A program made the translations under genes and the position numbers. From Lonicera japonica (Eukaryota > Streptophyta > Magnoliopsida > Dipsacales > Caprifoliaceae), in NCBI GenBank assembly GCA_021464415.1, contig CM038469.1, positions 7,852,501-7,916,500 on the forward strand: DNA of 64,000 nt. Reading direction: 5' to 3'. The notes below the pieces were generated by a model. It was not told where the DNA came from. It did no database searches and was given only the letters and a program-made list of their open reading frames with translations. This document shows positions 27,898-40,558 of this stretch, piece by piece. How positions within the stretch are numbered: position 1 is the stretch's first letter; every line of letters starts with the position of its first letter.

Positions 27898-30243
27898 TTA
27901 GTCTTGAGGATCGATGGGAATTTGATTGTACCCAGAATATCCATCTAGGAAACAATAAAAAGAATGTCCAGCAAGTCGCTCAAGCATTTGGTCTATGAAA
28001 GGAAGAGGAAAATGATCTTTCCTTGTGACACTATTTAACTTTCGGTAATCAATACAGACACGCCATCCAGTCGAGATTCTGGTTGGGACTAGCTCATTAT
28101 CACTATTTTTTACAACAGTGACACCAGATTTCTTTGGAACAACATGAATGGGGCTGACCCATTTACGGTCAGAGATATGGTATATGATTCCTACATCAAG
28201 CAACTTAAGGACTTCTGATCGAACAACCTCTTTCATGACTGGGTTCAATCGACGTTGTGGCTCACGAGAAGTTTTTGCACCATCTTCCAAATGGATGTGA
28301 TGACTACAAATAGTCGGACTGATACCTCTAAGGTCAGATATGTTCCAACCCAAGGCAGATTTGTGCTTTCTTAGAACATCGACTAGATTGACTTCTTGCT
28401 CGGAAGTCAAGTCGGAGGCAATGATGACTGGATGAGTTTGATTTGAACCTAAATGGACATATTTCAACTCAGAAGGCAATGGCTTTAGGTCCAAACTTTT
28501 TTGTGAATCCTGAACATTGGTGAACTCAGTTTCAGGTATAGTTGCAAGCATGGACTCGCAATCAGACTTAGCCACACTGTTAGGGCCAGTATCTATACCA
28601 ATAATTGGTTCGAGATGAAGAGATTCAAAGAAATCTGTCCAAGTTTCATTCTCAGTGATCCATTTATCAATGTCTATCAAAGTGGTGGAGTCTAACAAAG
28701 AATTGACACTATCCATGGCATCATCTAAATCAAAATCTGATTCAAGAAAATTCAGACAATGTTGGATAGGGTCATCAGGATAAGAATGGTCCACCATTTC
28801 TTGAACAAGACTATCGATTACACACACTTCTTCTACCATTTCAACATCAGATGGCTGTTTCATAAGTTGAAAAATATTGACTTCCACTGTCAAATTACCA
28901 AAGGTAAGAGTCATAGACCCATTCCTACAGTTAATGAGCGCATTTGCAGTGGCAAGAAAAGGATGTCCCAAAATGATCGGGATGGAGTTTTCATCAGAGG
29001 GCTGGGTGTCTAGAACTATGAAATCAACTGGATAATAAAAGTCAGACACCTTAACCAAAACATCCTCAATAATTCTTCGAGGGACTTTGACAGAACGATC
29101 TGCCAATTGCAGAGTGACTCGAGTGGGCTTCATGTCTTGCAAGCCTAACTCTTGGTAGAGAGAATATGGTAACAAATTGACACTGGCTCTAAAATCAAGC
29201 AACGCTTGAGTTGAATACTTGTTACCTAACTTGCACGGGATCGTAGGACGACCAGGATCTTTGTATTTGACAACAGTCTTTTGCTGAATGACAGATGTAG
29301 CCTGTTCGGCTATGAAAGCATCATGTGGGACATTTGTCCTCCGCTTGACAGTACACAAGTCTTTCAAGAACTTAGCATACGAAGGGATTTGCTTGATGGC
29401 AGTAAGGAATGGAATGTTGATGTGAACATTTTGGAACACTTCCTTAATCTCATCAAAGTGCTTTGCTTCGGTGGTCAATACTAACCTATCAGGAAAGGGT
29501 GCCCGTGGCACATAAATTGTTTCCTTAGGTTGAGTCCCTTCTTTTTTCTTGAGTGAAACTTTGGAATCCTCCTTTGATATATTTGTATCTTGAACCACAA
29601 TTTTTGGTTCTCTAGGAGGGAATTTGGGAATGACAGATGTATCATTCTTAATGGAATCATTAGGCATTTCAACATGATTATCGATTTGCCGTCCTGATCT
29701 TAAGGTGGTGACAGACTTCAACTCACCTTGAAATTGGTCTTGACCAGAAAAGGAACCAACCTCATACACAGGCTCTTTGCTATTACCTTTTGGATTAGCA
29801 ATTGGTTGACTAGGGAATTTACCCTTGTCTCTCTCAGCAGTGAATTGACTCAACTGTTGTTGCATTTGTTGGATTGCTTGAGAGGTGCTTTGTGTGTGGG
29901 CATTAAGAGTTTGTTGTTGTTGCGTGAGAATCTGCAACATAAGGTCTTCGAGAGCTGATTTCGATTGCTGTTGAGGGGCAGCATATGGAAGTTGAGAAAC
30001 CAACTCTCTACTAGCACTTAACTGAGGCGCAGAGCCATAAGAATGACTAGATGAATGGACAATCTGTTGATTTCCCAAATGGTTTCCATTTTGATGCGAA
30101 AAATGATGGCGATCATTTGGAAATTGATTTGGGTTCTGCCTAGCTTGGGCTTGGAAACTTGGAGGACCCCTAACTTGAGGTTGCAAATGCTGCGGATTCG
30201 AAGATTGATCTTGCTTCCAAGAGAAGTTAGGATGTTCTTCCAC
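27898..30243 (-). CDS. E2 gag C-terminal part, protease and N-terminal reverse transcriptase
   Basis: This is the longest open stretch of E2, 781 codons. It begins in the Gln/Pro-rich gag tail (EEHPNFSWKQDQSS) just after a frameshift near 30240. It passes through a variable linker, a retropepsin domain and an acidic linker, and ends in reverse transcriptase (WVSPIHVVPKKSG, GWRVCIDYRKLNSVTRKDHF, FLDGYSGYNQI). The protease box reads DFRAS where E1 has DLGAS. The glycine that shapes the catalytic loop is lost, so the protease was probably inactive even before the frame broke. A TAA ends it at 27898-27900, and the same frame continues with EKTTFTCPFG beyond. Confidence 0.88.
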   Translation of the reverse strand: MEEHPNFSWKQDQSSNPQHLQPQVRGPPSFQAQARQNPNQFPNDRHHFSHQNGNHLGNQQIVHSSSHSYGSAPQLSASRELVSQLPYAAPQQQSKSALEDLMLQILTQQQQTLNAHTQSTSQAIQQMQQQLSQFTAERDKGKFPSQPIANPKGNSKEPVYEVGSFSGQDQFQGELKSVTTLRSGRQIDNHVEMPNDSIKNDTSVIPKFPPREPKIVVQDTNISKEDSKVSLKKKEGTQPKETIYVPRAPFPDRLVLTTEAKHFDEIKEVFQNVHINIPFLTAIKQIPSYAKFLKDLCTVKRRTNVPHDAFIAEQATSVIQQKTVVKYKDPGRPTIPCKLGNKYSTQALLDFRASVNLLPYSLYQELGLQDMKPTRVTLQLADRSVKVPRRIIEDVLVKVSDFYYPVDFIVLDTQPSDENSIPIILGHPFLATANALINCRNGSMTLTFGNLTVEVNIFQLMKQPSDVEMVEEVCVIDSLVQEMVDHSYPDDPIQHCLNFLESDFDLDDAMDSVNSLLDSTTLIDIDKWITENETWTDFFESLHLEPIIGIDTGPNSVAKSDCESMLATIPETEFTNVQDSQKSLDLKPLPSELKYVHLGSNQTHPVIIASDLTSEQEVNLVDVLRKHKSALGWNISDLRGISPTICSHHIHLEDGAKTSREPQRRLNPVMKEVVRSEVLKLLDVGIIYHISDRKWVSPIHVVPKKSGVTVVKNSDNELVPTRISTGWRVCIDYRKLNSVTRKDHFPLPFIDQMLERLAGHSFYCFLDGYSGYNQIPIDPQD

Positions 30244-31436
30244 TCAGAATTGTATGTCTGGCTGAAACTAGCCGGATTGGGTTTCTTAAAGTTGTTGAAC
30301 TCAAAGGCTTGTTCCATAATTGGCTCAGGTTCAGGAAAGAAGGTTGGGCATGAGTGAACGGTATGGTGTACACTCGAACAGACAGTGCATGGAAATGTGT
30401 TGGGCTCATTATGGACACTCATGACTAGAGTAGGCTCAACAGTTTGCTTTTGCATTGAACAGGCTAAAGCCTCCACTGTTTTGGTCAAAGCTGTTAAACC
30501 TTGGTTGAAACCTTGCATTAAATTCTTTAATTCTGGGTCACTCTTGATTTCATACCTACCACCAGTTCTAAGACTTGGGTCAGACCTAGAAAATTCATTA
30601 GAAGCATCCCACTGTTGTGAATCTTCTCCTAATTCAGTTAAAAATGTGTAGGCTTCAGTGGGAGTGAGGTGCATGAACTTTCCCTTGTGCATGGACTCTA
30701 TCATGTTACGAGAAGTGGGACTGAGACCATTATAAAAACATTGGACTGGACGACTTTTATCAATGCCATGATGAGGGCATTTTATAATGAAATCCTGAAA
30801 TCTATCCCATGCTTCATAAAATTGTTCATTGTCTTTTTGACGAAAATCTTGGATAGACTGACGCATTTCATTTGTTCGATTCATTGGGTAGAATTTAGAC
30901 ATGAACTTTTTGGCTAATTGATCCCATGAGCGAATTGAATCTTGTGGCAAAGAATTAAGCCACAAAGAAGTTTTGTCATGAAGGGAGAAAGGGAACAACC
31001 TTAATCGAACATTCTCATCATTTAGATTTTAGTTCTTAAAGGTTGCACAGACATTGAGAAATTTTCCCAAGTGAGGGTATGGACTTTCTCGATCTAAGCC
31101 ATGAAAACTGGGTAACATTGAAATCGTTGCCGGACGAATTTCAAAATGAGTAGCTGTAGTAGCATGGAGGACAATACAAGATGGAGGATTTGCAGTGATA
31201 GGAGCAAAGTAGTCCTTCAATGGATGTTCTTCCGCCATTTCCGGATGGGGAATTTGAACGATGGGAGATGTGGGTGAACTTGGACTCGAGACTATGGAAA
31301 ATGGGGTGAGGTCAATTATAAGATCACAGAGATCCGTATCTCGTGTATCAAGAGTTGAATTGCTACGTGATCGGTTTGTAGCCTTTTGGACTTTCGCATC
31401 CCATGAGACAAATATTGTGAAATTTTGACTTTCCAA
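30018..31436 (-). pseudogene. E2 gag, one in-frame stop and a frameshift
   Basis: The gag frame is open from 31436, with a likely start at the ATG at 31236-31238 (MAEEHPLKDYFAP). It carries the Athila-type leader SCIVL ... SMLPSFHGL and is cut by a stop at 31029-31031. It then resumes in the same frame with a capsid domain (MFPFSLHDKTSLWLN, FMSKFYPMNRTNEMRQSI) and a CCHC knuckle (CTVCSSVHHTVHSC). Near 30240 reading must change frame to join the segment ending at 27898; the open tail down to 30018 is out-of-frame sequence. Confidence 0.85.
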
Positions 31437-32493
31437 AAAGAATAGATGGGTGGTTCAAGAAAATAGGACACAAAATGATTACAATCTTAATTGGTTGACG
31501 TACACTAATAAAGGAAAGAATTCCTAGATAGCATATAACCAATTCTTATCTTCAATTTAATGAAAGGGTAGTCAATTTTAATTATTCGCGGGTGGGAAAG
31601 CGCGAGCTCTTTGACACCACCTGATTGAAAATTTTGTGCTCCTACTCTTGTCCAGATTTGATCGAAACGAACAATAAAAATTATCCGAGAAGCTTACCAA
31701 TTAAATTCTCCCAAATCAGGGCCGAAGGACTAATACGTTGGAGGGTCACAAAGGCACCACTTAAATACCAACTAGTCAATCTACCATAGGCTTGGAAGAG
31801 CTCACTAGAGTGGCTACCGATCGCTTCTTTTCTTTAGAGGTCCTATGAACACCGAATCCTATTTGGCTTGCTAATGAGTTGATTTTAATTAATGATGGCA
31901 TAGGATCACAAGCAAATGGATAAGCGATTGAGTGGGTGATGAAATCCCAACTCGTTTCAATAGCCGGGCTAGGCTTTAGGTCCAATTATTCATCATTCAC
32001 CATTCAAAATAAATGTGCTAAAAAATAAACACATAGCAATTAGAGCACATAGGAATTGACTCGCTGACAAGAGATTCGCGAGTGATAAAAAATGTACCTC
32101 CTGCAAGCGGGGTGATGATTCGGTTGAGTCGATCAGGGGGAAATTTCTGCTAAATTTCAGTCGTCCCCGAGAGTCCTACTGACCCAAAATAGAGAGTCTT
32201 CAAGTGTTCTCTTCTTTGTTTTTTTTTTCTTCCAAAAACGCAATCTCTATTTTGTCCAGTTTCCCTTTGCAATGTCTTTTGGTTTGTTTTTTTGTTTTTT
32301 TTTTAACACTTAATCTGGGCAGTCCCAGAATACCATATAAATAAATATTACAATTTTTAAAAAGTCCAAAATGTCCAAAACAAAAAAAAATAATTTTTAC
32401 AACCAAATCGAATAATTACAACTAAATCTAACAAATCTCAAAAAGTCTTCATGTCATTTTCATTGGCGTCAACTCCCCGGCAACGGCGCCATT
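31437..32493 (-). other. E2 leader and primer binding site
   Basis: This is the untranslated leader between the 5' LTR and gag, about 1.05 kb. It contains the tRNA-Asp primer site TGGCGCCGTTGCCGGGGA (minus strand, 32474-32491), three bases from the LTR, and T-rich runs at 32218-32305. The stretch at 31600-32200 resembles no gene I recognise. Confidence 0.8.
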
Positions 32494-34165
32494 TGATAGG
32501 AAGCTATCTTCGTCGCTAAAAATAGCTTGATCAAAAACCCTTATGTACCTACAAAATATATTAGTAACGTAGATAGTAGTAGTAAGGGGTCAAATCCAAG
32601 GGAGTTGTTTATGAATCAATGAAAACAAAATTGAGAAAATAATAGATTTAGAATAAAAACCATTTTTTATTTATCTTTTAGAAATGCTTACTTTTTTTAA
32701 GAACAATTTTAATACTAATAAAATGTAATAAAAATAAAGAAAGTTGCTTTAGAGAAATAAAGTGTAGGGATTTCAAGAGTTAAGAATCCACCACCAAATT
32801 ATCAATGGATCTAGAATAATATATTATTGCACATATATAGCCAAAATAAATTCTATACTAGTTTCATTAAATGGAATTACCTATGGTATGTAGAGTGAAC
32901 CCAAAAGCTAACCAAATAGTATTTGACAATTTATTTGTTTATAAGAGATTTTTCCTTTCAAGATCTATATTTCTTCTTTTAGAAATAATAATAATACAAG
33001 GTTGTCACTCACTTACATTAACATTCAAGAACTAGAAGATAAATTTGGAAAATAAAATGAACTTAAGAAAATCCTATGGTATGTAGCTCATCTCTTAAGT
33101 CAAGTATAAAACCAAAATGGGATTACCTATGGTGTGTAGAGTAATCCAAAGATCTTATTTAAGAAAAATCACAAATGAGTATATTTATGCAATATTATAA
33201 AATTCTAAATCACGAATAAAAATGAGGCTTCATCTCTCCCCTTGAAAGGGAGATTAGCCTTCCATAAAGATAGAAGAACAAAATAAATAATAAAATAGCT
33301 CCTTAAATATCTCCTAATATGTGAGTAAAATAATTTTTCTCAACACTCTACAATATTGTCTTCTTCAATAAAATGAAACAATAATACAAGAAGAAGAAAA
33401 ATATGTAGCACTCAAATATTTTCTCTCTCTAGAACAAGCTCTCTTGCTCCAAGCTCTCCTCCTTTCTTCAAACTCTCGTAGGTGTGTTTTTTGCTCTTGG
33501 ACAAATATCAATTAATATATGTGAGAAAATGAGAGAGAATATTAATGATGAAAGTAGACAATGGGGTATGGGGGTGTAAGAGAATAATAGACTTTGTCTA
33601 GTGAGTGGGGTGTGTATGTGAGAAAATGAGAGAGAATATTAATGATGAAAGTAGACAATGGGGTATGGGGGTGTAAGAGAATAATAGACTTTGTCTAGAG
33701 AGTGGGGTGTGTAAGAGAATAATGTGGACATTGTCTAGGTAGTGGAGTGTTGGGTTATGGGTTGAGAGATTAAAAAATATGAGAGTGGGCACACACACTT
33801 TTGGGATATTTTTCTCTCTTTTTTCCTTTTGCTGCCGGAATTTTGCATTGCAATTTCGGATCTGAAGATGGACAAATTTGGAAAAGTGTTAAACTGGAAA
33901 GTTGTAGCTCTCAAAATTCTCTTGATTTTAGGCTCAAGAAACACATGATTCGGAGTTCCGAGCAAAAAGTTATGCTTTAAAAACTATCCGAGCAACTTTA
34001 AGTGTCCCGTCTCGCATATTCAACAAAGTTAAGCATTTAATTATATCAATTGAGACAAGAACCTGCAAAACAACTAAATGTCAACATTAGATAACATAAT
34101 GCAATTTTTGACACTTAAATTTCGGCATTTGGGGAATTAAAAATAACAGTTTTGGGTGCTTATCA
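32494..34165 (-). repeat. E2 5' LTR (right), longer copy with an internal tandem duplication
   Basis: This 1672-bp LTR contains a 97-bp-period duplication starting at 33518 and 33615 (TATGTGAGAAAATGAGAGAG in both). It also has about 100 bp around 33735-33840 that is absent from the left LTR. The LTR-shared block lies at 33897-33974. Confidence 0.92.
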
Positions 34166-34382
34166 ATATATATATATCAATGCAAGATATAATTTAAAAT
34201 TTTTCTGTTAGACAAGAGTGGATTCGATCCCTGATAAATTATAGAATAAACAAGTTGTTTAAAGGGAGTTCTTTAATATATATATATATATATATATTTG
34301 CTATATATGCAAACCTTGAAACTAACAAATGCATGTTTAGCCCATTAATGTTTTCAGCTCGTGTTGACCATCAACATGTGCA

Positions 34383-35637
34383 CATGGTTCAAAGTCGCAG
34401 TTTCGGTGCGTATCTCGGGCACTCAATTTTCAACTCGGATATCGGTATCGGTTTCGGCGATATGGACCAATTTATTATTTGAAAAGCCCAAAAAATTATA
34501 AAAAAAATATAAAAAAATTTTAAAGTATAAAATTAATAATATGGATCAATTAGATAAGCATAATAACGTTATCTAATACAAATTACATGTCTTACATCAA
34601 AATACCATCATCTGTCGCACTTGATAATATAATATTACATCATAATTCAATAAATATATAACAATACAATTTTATAAAGTACAAATATCTTAAATATAAG
34701 TTTAATTAGGCCTAGAATAATGGTATAAATTATAATTATCATCATTACTCAAGAACTCTAGTGATGAGGAATGAGGATATAAAAGAGGTTGGGAATTAGA
34801 ACTTGTGAGGTAAGGATGAGATGAATGGCTAGATGACCCATAAGGATGAGATGAATGGTTAGATGATTCATAATCAGAAAAATTTGGTTGACCATCATGA
34901 TGATAGTACCCAAATCCCCGATAATCATTGCTACTTGAAGATCCATCATGATACGTTCCACGATCACTTCCATAATTCTAAATACTATTTTTTTTATTTC
35001 ATTCCTATGATTCTAAATCCAACCTAATTCTTAATATGAGATATCATTTTTTAAATATTTTAATATCTATATATAAATAAATATCTATATATTAATCATA
35101 AAGTATTTTATCATATTAATATAAAGAGCACTTACATTGGAAGAAAAAAAATTAGCAAGTACATAAAGTGTTTTTTCTTATTAAACATCATATATATATA
35201 TATATATATATATTTAATATAACAATATTTGATGAATCATTATCCCTAAACACAACAAAAAAGTATAAAATTAGAGATGTATCTACCATCATCTATATAT
35301 ATATATATATTGTATTTAAATTTGTATATGTTGTATAGAAAAAAAAAATAAAAAGAAGGAAAGATACTAATTTACACTTCAAGTCTCTAAAGTAAAACAT
35401 GGAGTAACCTTTTTTTTTTCAAATTTTAGTCACTTTATTCAATTATTCAATATCAATGAAATATCGGCGAAATATCAGTGAAATATCGGCAACTCGGCAT
35501 GATTTCGGTAAAATATCGATGATATTTTGAAATATCGCGATTTTAATCGTATCGGGTCATAATAGCGGTTCGGCACCCCCTATTCTAACTCGGTATTGGC
35601 CATCTCGGATCGGTTTCGGCCGATACTTTAAACCATG
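34383..35637. mobile_element. hAT-type DNA transposon, non-autonomous
   Basis: This is 1255 bp with short terminal inverted repeats: CATGGTTCAAAGT on the left, and ACTTTAAACCATG on the right, which inverts to CATGGTTTAAAGT. Perfect 8-bp target duplications CATGTGCA lie at 34375-34382 and 35638-35645, and 8-bp duplications mark hAT elements. Subterminal TATCGG/CCGATA motifs are dense near both ends. Only the tail of a transposase-like ORF survives. Confidence 0.85.
34702..34977 (-). pseudogene. Possible terminal exon of a hAT transposase inside the hAT element
   Basis: This is a 92-codon minus-strand frame rich in Ser, His, Tyr and Asn (with two near repeats of NHSSHPYGSS). It ends at a TAA and is preceded by TTTAG, a plausible splice acceptor. 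Plant hAT transposases often end in such a low-complexity tail. The catalytic domain is absent, so this would be a leftover. The assignment is inferred from location and composition. Confidence 0.4.
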
Positions 35638-36049
35638 CATGTGCATATATATTATCTAAGTAATATTCGTTGGCCGTTACCCCGCTCTTTCGAATCGACT
35701 CAACTAACTGAAATCGGATCAAAATATCGGATTTTTAGGACTTTGTCTCTATTTAAAAAAATATTTTAACTACAGTTCACTGATTTTTTTTATTTTTTTT
35801 ATTATTATTAAAAGATATGGATCTTCTGGTATTATATTTATCTTTGGCTAAAATTAAGATACACCGATATGATATATAAATATTTGTAAATTTTTGGTTA
35901 TGACAATTGACCGAGGAATAGTCTCAAATACAATACTTATAAGTTAGAAATATTGGTTCAGGTATATTGTAAATATGACTGAGAAATTACAAAAATAGTA
36001 AGTACTTCATCTTTTATTTTGTCGTCTCTAAAATTAATTTTTTTACTAT

Positions 36050-36370
36050 CAAATTATGAAATATCTAGGCAGGGTAATCACATAGGATAAGGTAGAAGAA
36101 ACCCTCTCCAAGAATATATTGCTAATAGCCAAATCTCATTTGTACTATCCAATTACGAAATATCTGGGCAGGATAATTGTGTATTTTTATCTATTTTCTT
36201 TGTCGATCACTCAAAATCCAATTACGAAATATCTGGGCAGGATAATTACGAAATATCCAATTCATCACTCAAAATCGATCGGGAAGAGATCAGAGGTCAA
36301 ATCAAACTGTATCAGATCCATATATACTATTACAATAATTGTGTATTTTTATCTATTTTCTTTGTCGAAT
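36050..36370. repeat. Cluster of interspersed direct repeats
   Basis: CCAATTACGAAATATCTGGG occurs at about 36149 and 36219, with a weaker form near 36053. ATTGTGTATTTTTATCTATT occurs at about 36176 and 36339. The pattern suggests shuffled local duplications. Confidence 0.7.
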
Positions 36371-36969
36371 AGTAAAATATAATTTTTGTCCTCAACCCCT
36401 GAATATGATGGCAGATTCATATCAATTCATATCACGTGCGATATAATTTACAAATCATGTATATATATATACATATTTATGTATATCGTGATTCTTATCT
36501 TCTTAACCCACCACTCCTCGATTTCACTCATTCACCCTATCCCCAACTCTATCCGATTACCGACCAATCAATTAACACGTATTCACATTATCATATACGA
36601 GAACAATCTAGAGTGAATCAAAATTTTGCTTTATAAATACGGGATAATCATTTTAAAAAAGTAAACATATTAATTTTTTAATAAATTTTTGCAAAGATAA
36701 TCGCTCATCAAAAAATTCAATTGAGAAGTGAGCTGATTAAAAATTTAAAATTGAATAGCCCAAAATAAACATATATATTAATTTTCCAGTTAAACCCATT
36801 TTTTAAATAATTTTTTTGATAAAATTTAGTAATCATAGAGATCAATTATCATAAAATTCGTCTATATTTAATAAGCAAAATATTAATCCCATTTACAATC
36901 CTTCCCAATATATTTATACATATTTATATCGAGATTCTTAATTATGTTCATATTTCCCGCCTTTACCCG

Positions 36970-36997
36970 CCCCCCCCCCCCCCCCCCCCCCCCCCCC
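36970..36997. repeat. 28-base poly-C run
   Basis: Uninterrupted cytosines in an otherwise AT-rich stretch, flanked by CCCG and GCCCC. The exact length may be uncertain because of sequencing error at homopolymers. Confidence 0.8.
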
Positions 36998-39900
36998 GCC
37001 CCTCTTGTCATTACTATCCCATTCGTAATGACCAACTGCAGGTTCACATTACAACAGACTCATATATATACAATTAATATAATGTGAGTAAAGAATTTTT
37101 GGTGTGTATAGAAAACATCTAAAATAATTTTCTAATTTTAAAAATTAAAATAAAATAATACTTGAAAGAGGATTCTCATAATCTTAAACATTATAAATAC
37201 AAGTAATTAGCATTTGATTAAACACCATATTTATTTACTTTATTTTACAAATCTATATATATATATGATGGCAAAACTTATTAGGCATAATATTGTACAT
37301 GTATCAAGTGTGCCATTGATTTTAATATATATTTATATATATATGCATGAGTTTTATAGGTTTAATTTGAAGAAAATAATTCACAAAAGTGACAAATAGT
37401 TGAGCGGTTGAATCAGTGTTTATGAGAAAAAAAAAGGAAAAAAAAAAAAAGAGAAGAAGATAAAATTGTAAATAAAAACATGACAACAACAATAAAAGAG
37501 GTTAAAATGCGTTGATTTCATATAATAGTACATATATGCAAAAGTAGTCCTTATCGTACCTCGATGGTTCTATAATATTATAGACAATAATTCTTAATGA
37601 TATGTGTATATATATTCCATGTTAATACTTTTAAAAATTATGTATTAGAGTTTGTATTATCTAACTTAAAAATAATTGACATTGGGTGAAATAAGCCCCC
37701 ATTCTTATATATTACTTGGATAGACTTCAATTTTTCGAGGTGTATACGTATATATTAAATAAACAACTATATACATAAACTAAAATTAAAGTAACGTTTG
37801 CAGTCCACTGTGCAGCTTCAAAATATCAAAGTCTATGCATAAGCAAATATTAGGGCTAATTAGCAAAATCATCTCATCTTTAAAATCAAACCAATATATA
37901 TATATATATATATATCAAACATCAAGATATTAAGTATTTATCAAAACATAATCATGTTTTTTTTTTTTTCAAAAAGACGAATGTCACACTTTATTTCTAA
38001 CAAAGGACAAGTTTTTAATGGATTAGTTTTGAGGACAACTTTTAGTTGAGGACAAACTATTTACTTAATTAATTATTCTATAAAAAAGACCCTAGAATCC
38101 CAAAAGTATCCTTATTAAATAAATATATAACATAAATAAATTAAAAAAAATGAAGATACTCAAACAAAATAACATTCAAAAAACAAATAAAACAAACTTC
38201 CAAATTCCAATATAATTCAAAAGAAAGGCCAGCAGAGGATAACACATTTCCAGCTCACCTTAAAATAATAAAGACCATATATTGAATATGTCTGACTCAG
38301 TGCATAAATAGCACCCACATATATGATGATGCGAATATCACTGAGGAGAACAATTATGAACTATCACTGATATGCATGAAATAATATACAACACTTAACA
38401 TATTAACATTAAAAACTTTCATATCGTATTGCTTAGAACTCCAATATTGTGTAGAGAAATCGTTTATTATATGAATCAATATATACTAGAAAACAGCCAA
38501 CATTCGACATAATGTTCGAAAAAACATATGCAGCTTCTGGAGAAACGGATAAGATGATTATAAATCTTTGAAAATGATTTGAATGGACCGATTGTCATAA
38601 TAGCTACATATTATATATTTCTTACGTATCCATAAGTAACAAGTGAGAGTAAAGACGGAGATAGTCAAGAAATACAAAAATATACACAGAGCACGGAGAA
38701 TGCAAAATTTGGCTAATTGTGATAGGCCGTGGTAGATATGTTGTAATACCCCGTAATTTACAGTGTCTTAATTGGGTTAACTGTAGTATGATTTAATTAT
38801 ATTGGTTGAGTTAAAAAAAAGACTTAATTGTTAACTTTGTTTAAGAAAGGGGTGAAAATTCGTGTAATGGAGCTCATCGTGTTTTAACATTTCTTATCAT
38901 GTTGTATTAACTCCTTTATACTCGTGTGGGTGATCATTTGGAGATTTGAGTGGTTCGAATCGATTTCGATTGGTAAATAGGAAGTTTTGGTTCTTCGCGA
39001 TTCGTTAATTCTAGCTAACTTTGAGCTATCGTAATTTCTTCTTTACTTATCCGATTAAGATTTCGCTCGCAAAAGTGCCTGGGATTTTTACCATTCTACA
39101 ACTTTTGTGTTCTGGCCGAAAGCTAATTCACACTCCCCTTTGACCAAATCAGCATGCGAAGTAGACCGGTTAGTAAATTCTAGTTATTCGGTAGCGCTTT
39201 GGCAGAGTGCTGTCGTCGGTGAATTTTTGGAAAATATCTATCCAAAATTTGGAAAAACTTCCTTTTAGGAAGTTGTAGATCTTTGAATTACCTTTCCGTG
39301 GACATAAAGATCACTTCAATCGGAGTTCCGAACGAAAAGTTATGGCCAAAACAAAAACAGTACTCCAGAGTCCAAAATTATAGCGCGGACCAGTATGGCA
39401 TTTTTGGTATACCGGTCCGGCACCAAATTTTTGAAAAATTTGTGCTCCGCTGGCCGGTATTCGATATTTGGCATACCGGTCCACCAGTTAAACTTTTCAC
39501 GAACTTAAACACGTTTTAAAGCTATTTTTAGTCATTTTTCACCCCAACTTCGACCCAAATACTTCAACACTCCTCTAGAGAGTTCCAGAGAGAGAAAGAG
39601 GAAGATATGTCGTCTAAGCTCTATATTTACATATCATGAATATTTGAGTTATTAATACATGAATAGAAGTAAGATATGTCGTCTATGCTCTATATTTACA
39701 TATCAACGATTCATATGGATGTTCTTTGGATGTATATGTGTTGGTTTGACCAAAAAAGACTGGTAAAGGATTTTGTATACACCAAAGAACATGGACGTTA
39801 ATTCGATAAATTTTATATGGTATATGTAGTTTCTATCTTCTATATGATGCATGAATTGGAACAAGATGTGATGCTTGAACTTGATATCTGCATGATACAG

Positions 39901-40558
39901 ACTTATAAGTGATGTTCCAAATAGATTTTTAAATGGGTTATGTATACGCTAAGGAACATGGATACGTGATGAATGAAGTTTAGGTGGCATGTGTTGTTTT
40001 TAGTTGTCATAAAGAACATGTATGCATGTTGTGCATCACTATTGTGTCAATCGCAATCTTGAAGATTCTTCGACAAGCTCGGATTCCCTTATGGCCTATC
40101 GAATGGGTGTATATCTCTTATTATGATGCTGAAAGCTTCATTAGATATATATATATATATATTTATGTTCGGAGGCTACATGGAGGCTCATTTCTCATGG
40201 CAATATATTGAGGCTTCATTTATATCTTGGTATCTTCTTGTTGGTCGAATACGGTCGGTTAACAGATTTTTGGATAATGATTGCGCTTGGTCGTGGATGA
40301 TCAAGGGTGATGTGAATTCTGTGTGAATATTTGTTTTCATGGTGCTTGCCGGGATGGGAAAACAGGCAAGGCTTGGTGCCCTTGGGTTGAAAATTCTTAA
40401 ACCCCTGAAGGATATTGTTTGGCCGCCTATGAGCCACCGGTGAAAGACCCGGGAATCTAGGCATTGGCAACGTACCATAAATTCGATTTTTTTCTATGGA
40501 AGATGGACGGGTTGTTGTTCCACTTCCTGGGTATGATTATGGTATGCCATTTTGAAGC

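Larger units (their letters stand above)
22252..34165 (-). mobile_element. E2: Athila-like Ty3/gypsy LTR retrotransposon, minus strand, heavily broken
   Basis: This element has LTRs of 1478 bp (left, 3') and 1672 bp (right, 5'), a tRNA-Asp primer site at 32474-32491, gag-protease-RT-RNaseH-integrase remnants over 25616-31436, and a G-rich polypurine tract next to the left LTR (plus strand CTACCCCCAAAT, from 23732). By eye the LTRs differ by about 28 substitutions over 1.47 kb, near 2 percent, plus a length difference of about 190 bp. E2 is therefore older than E1. Stops and frameshifts occur in gag, reverse transcriptase and integrase. No ORF3 is visible. No target duplication could be paired, because the left LTR is followed by another leader instead of host DNA. 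Confidence 0.93.
35646..38736. other. AT-rich intergenic DNA with simple repeats
   Basis: No gene was found in 3.1 kb. It contains TA microsatellites, a 28-base C run at 36970-36997, and a cluster of short direct repeats at 36050-36370. An A-rich stretch at about 37423-37450 and another TA run near 37896-37915 complete what I can see. Confidence 0.6.

Noticed and set aside
35160..35330. TA microsatellites as replication origins or promoters
   Set aside because: Simple dinucleotide runs occur throughout the AT-rich DNA of this window, with no supporting signal.
39984..40211. ORF in the E3 5' LTR, also near 47783, as a conserved protein
   Set aside because: The similarity comes from LTR duplication; the ends are low-complexity TA repeat translated as Ile-Tyr.
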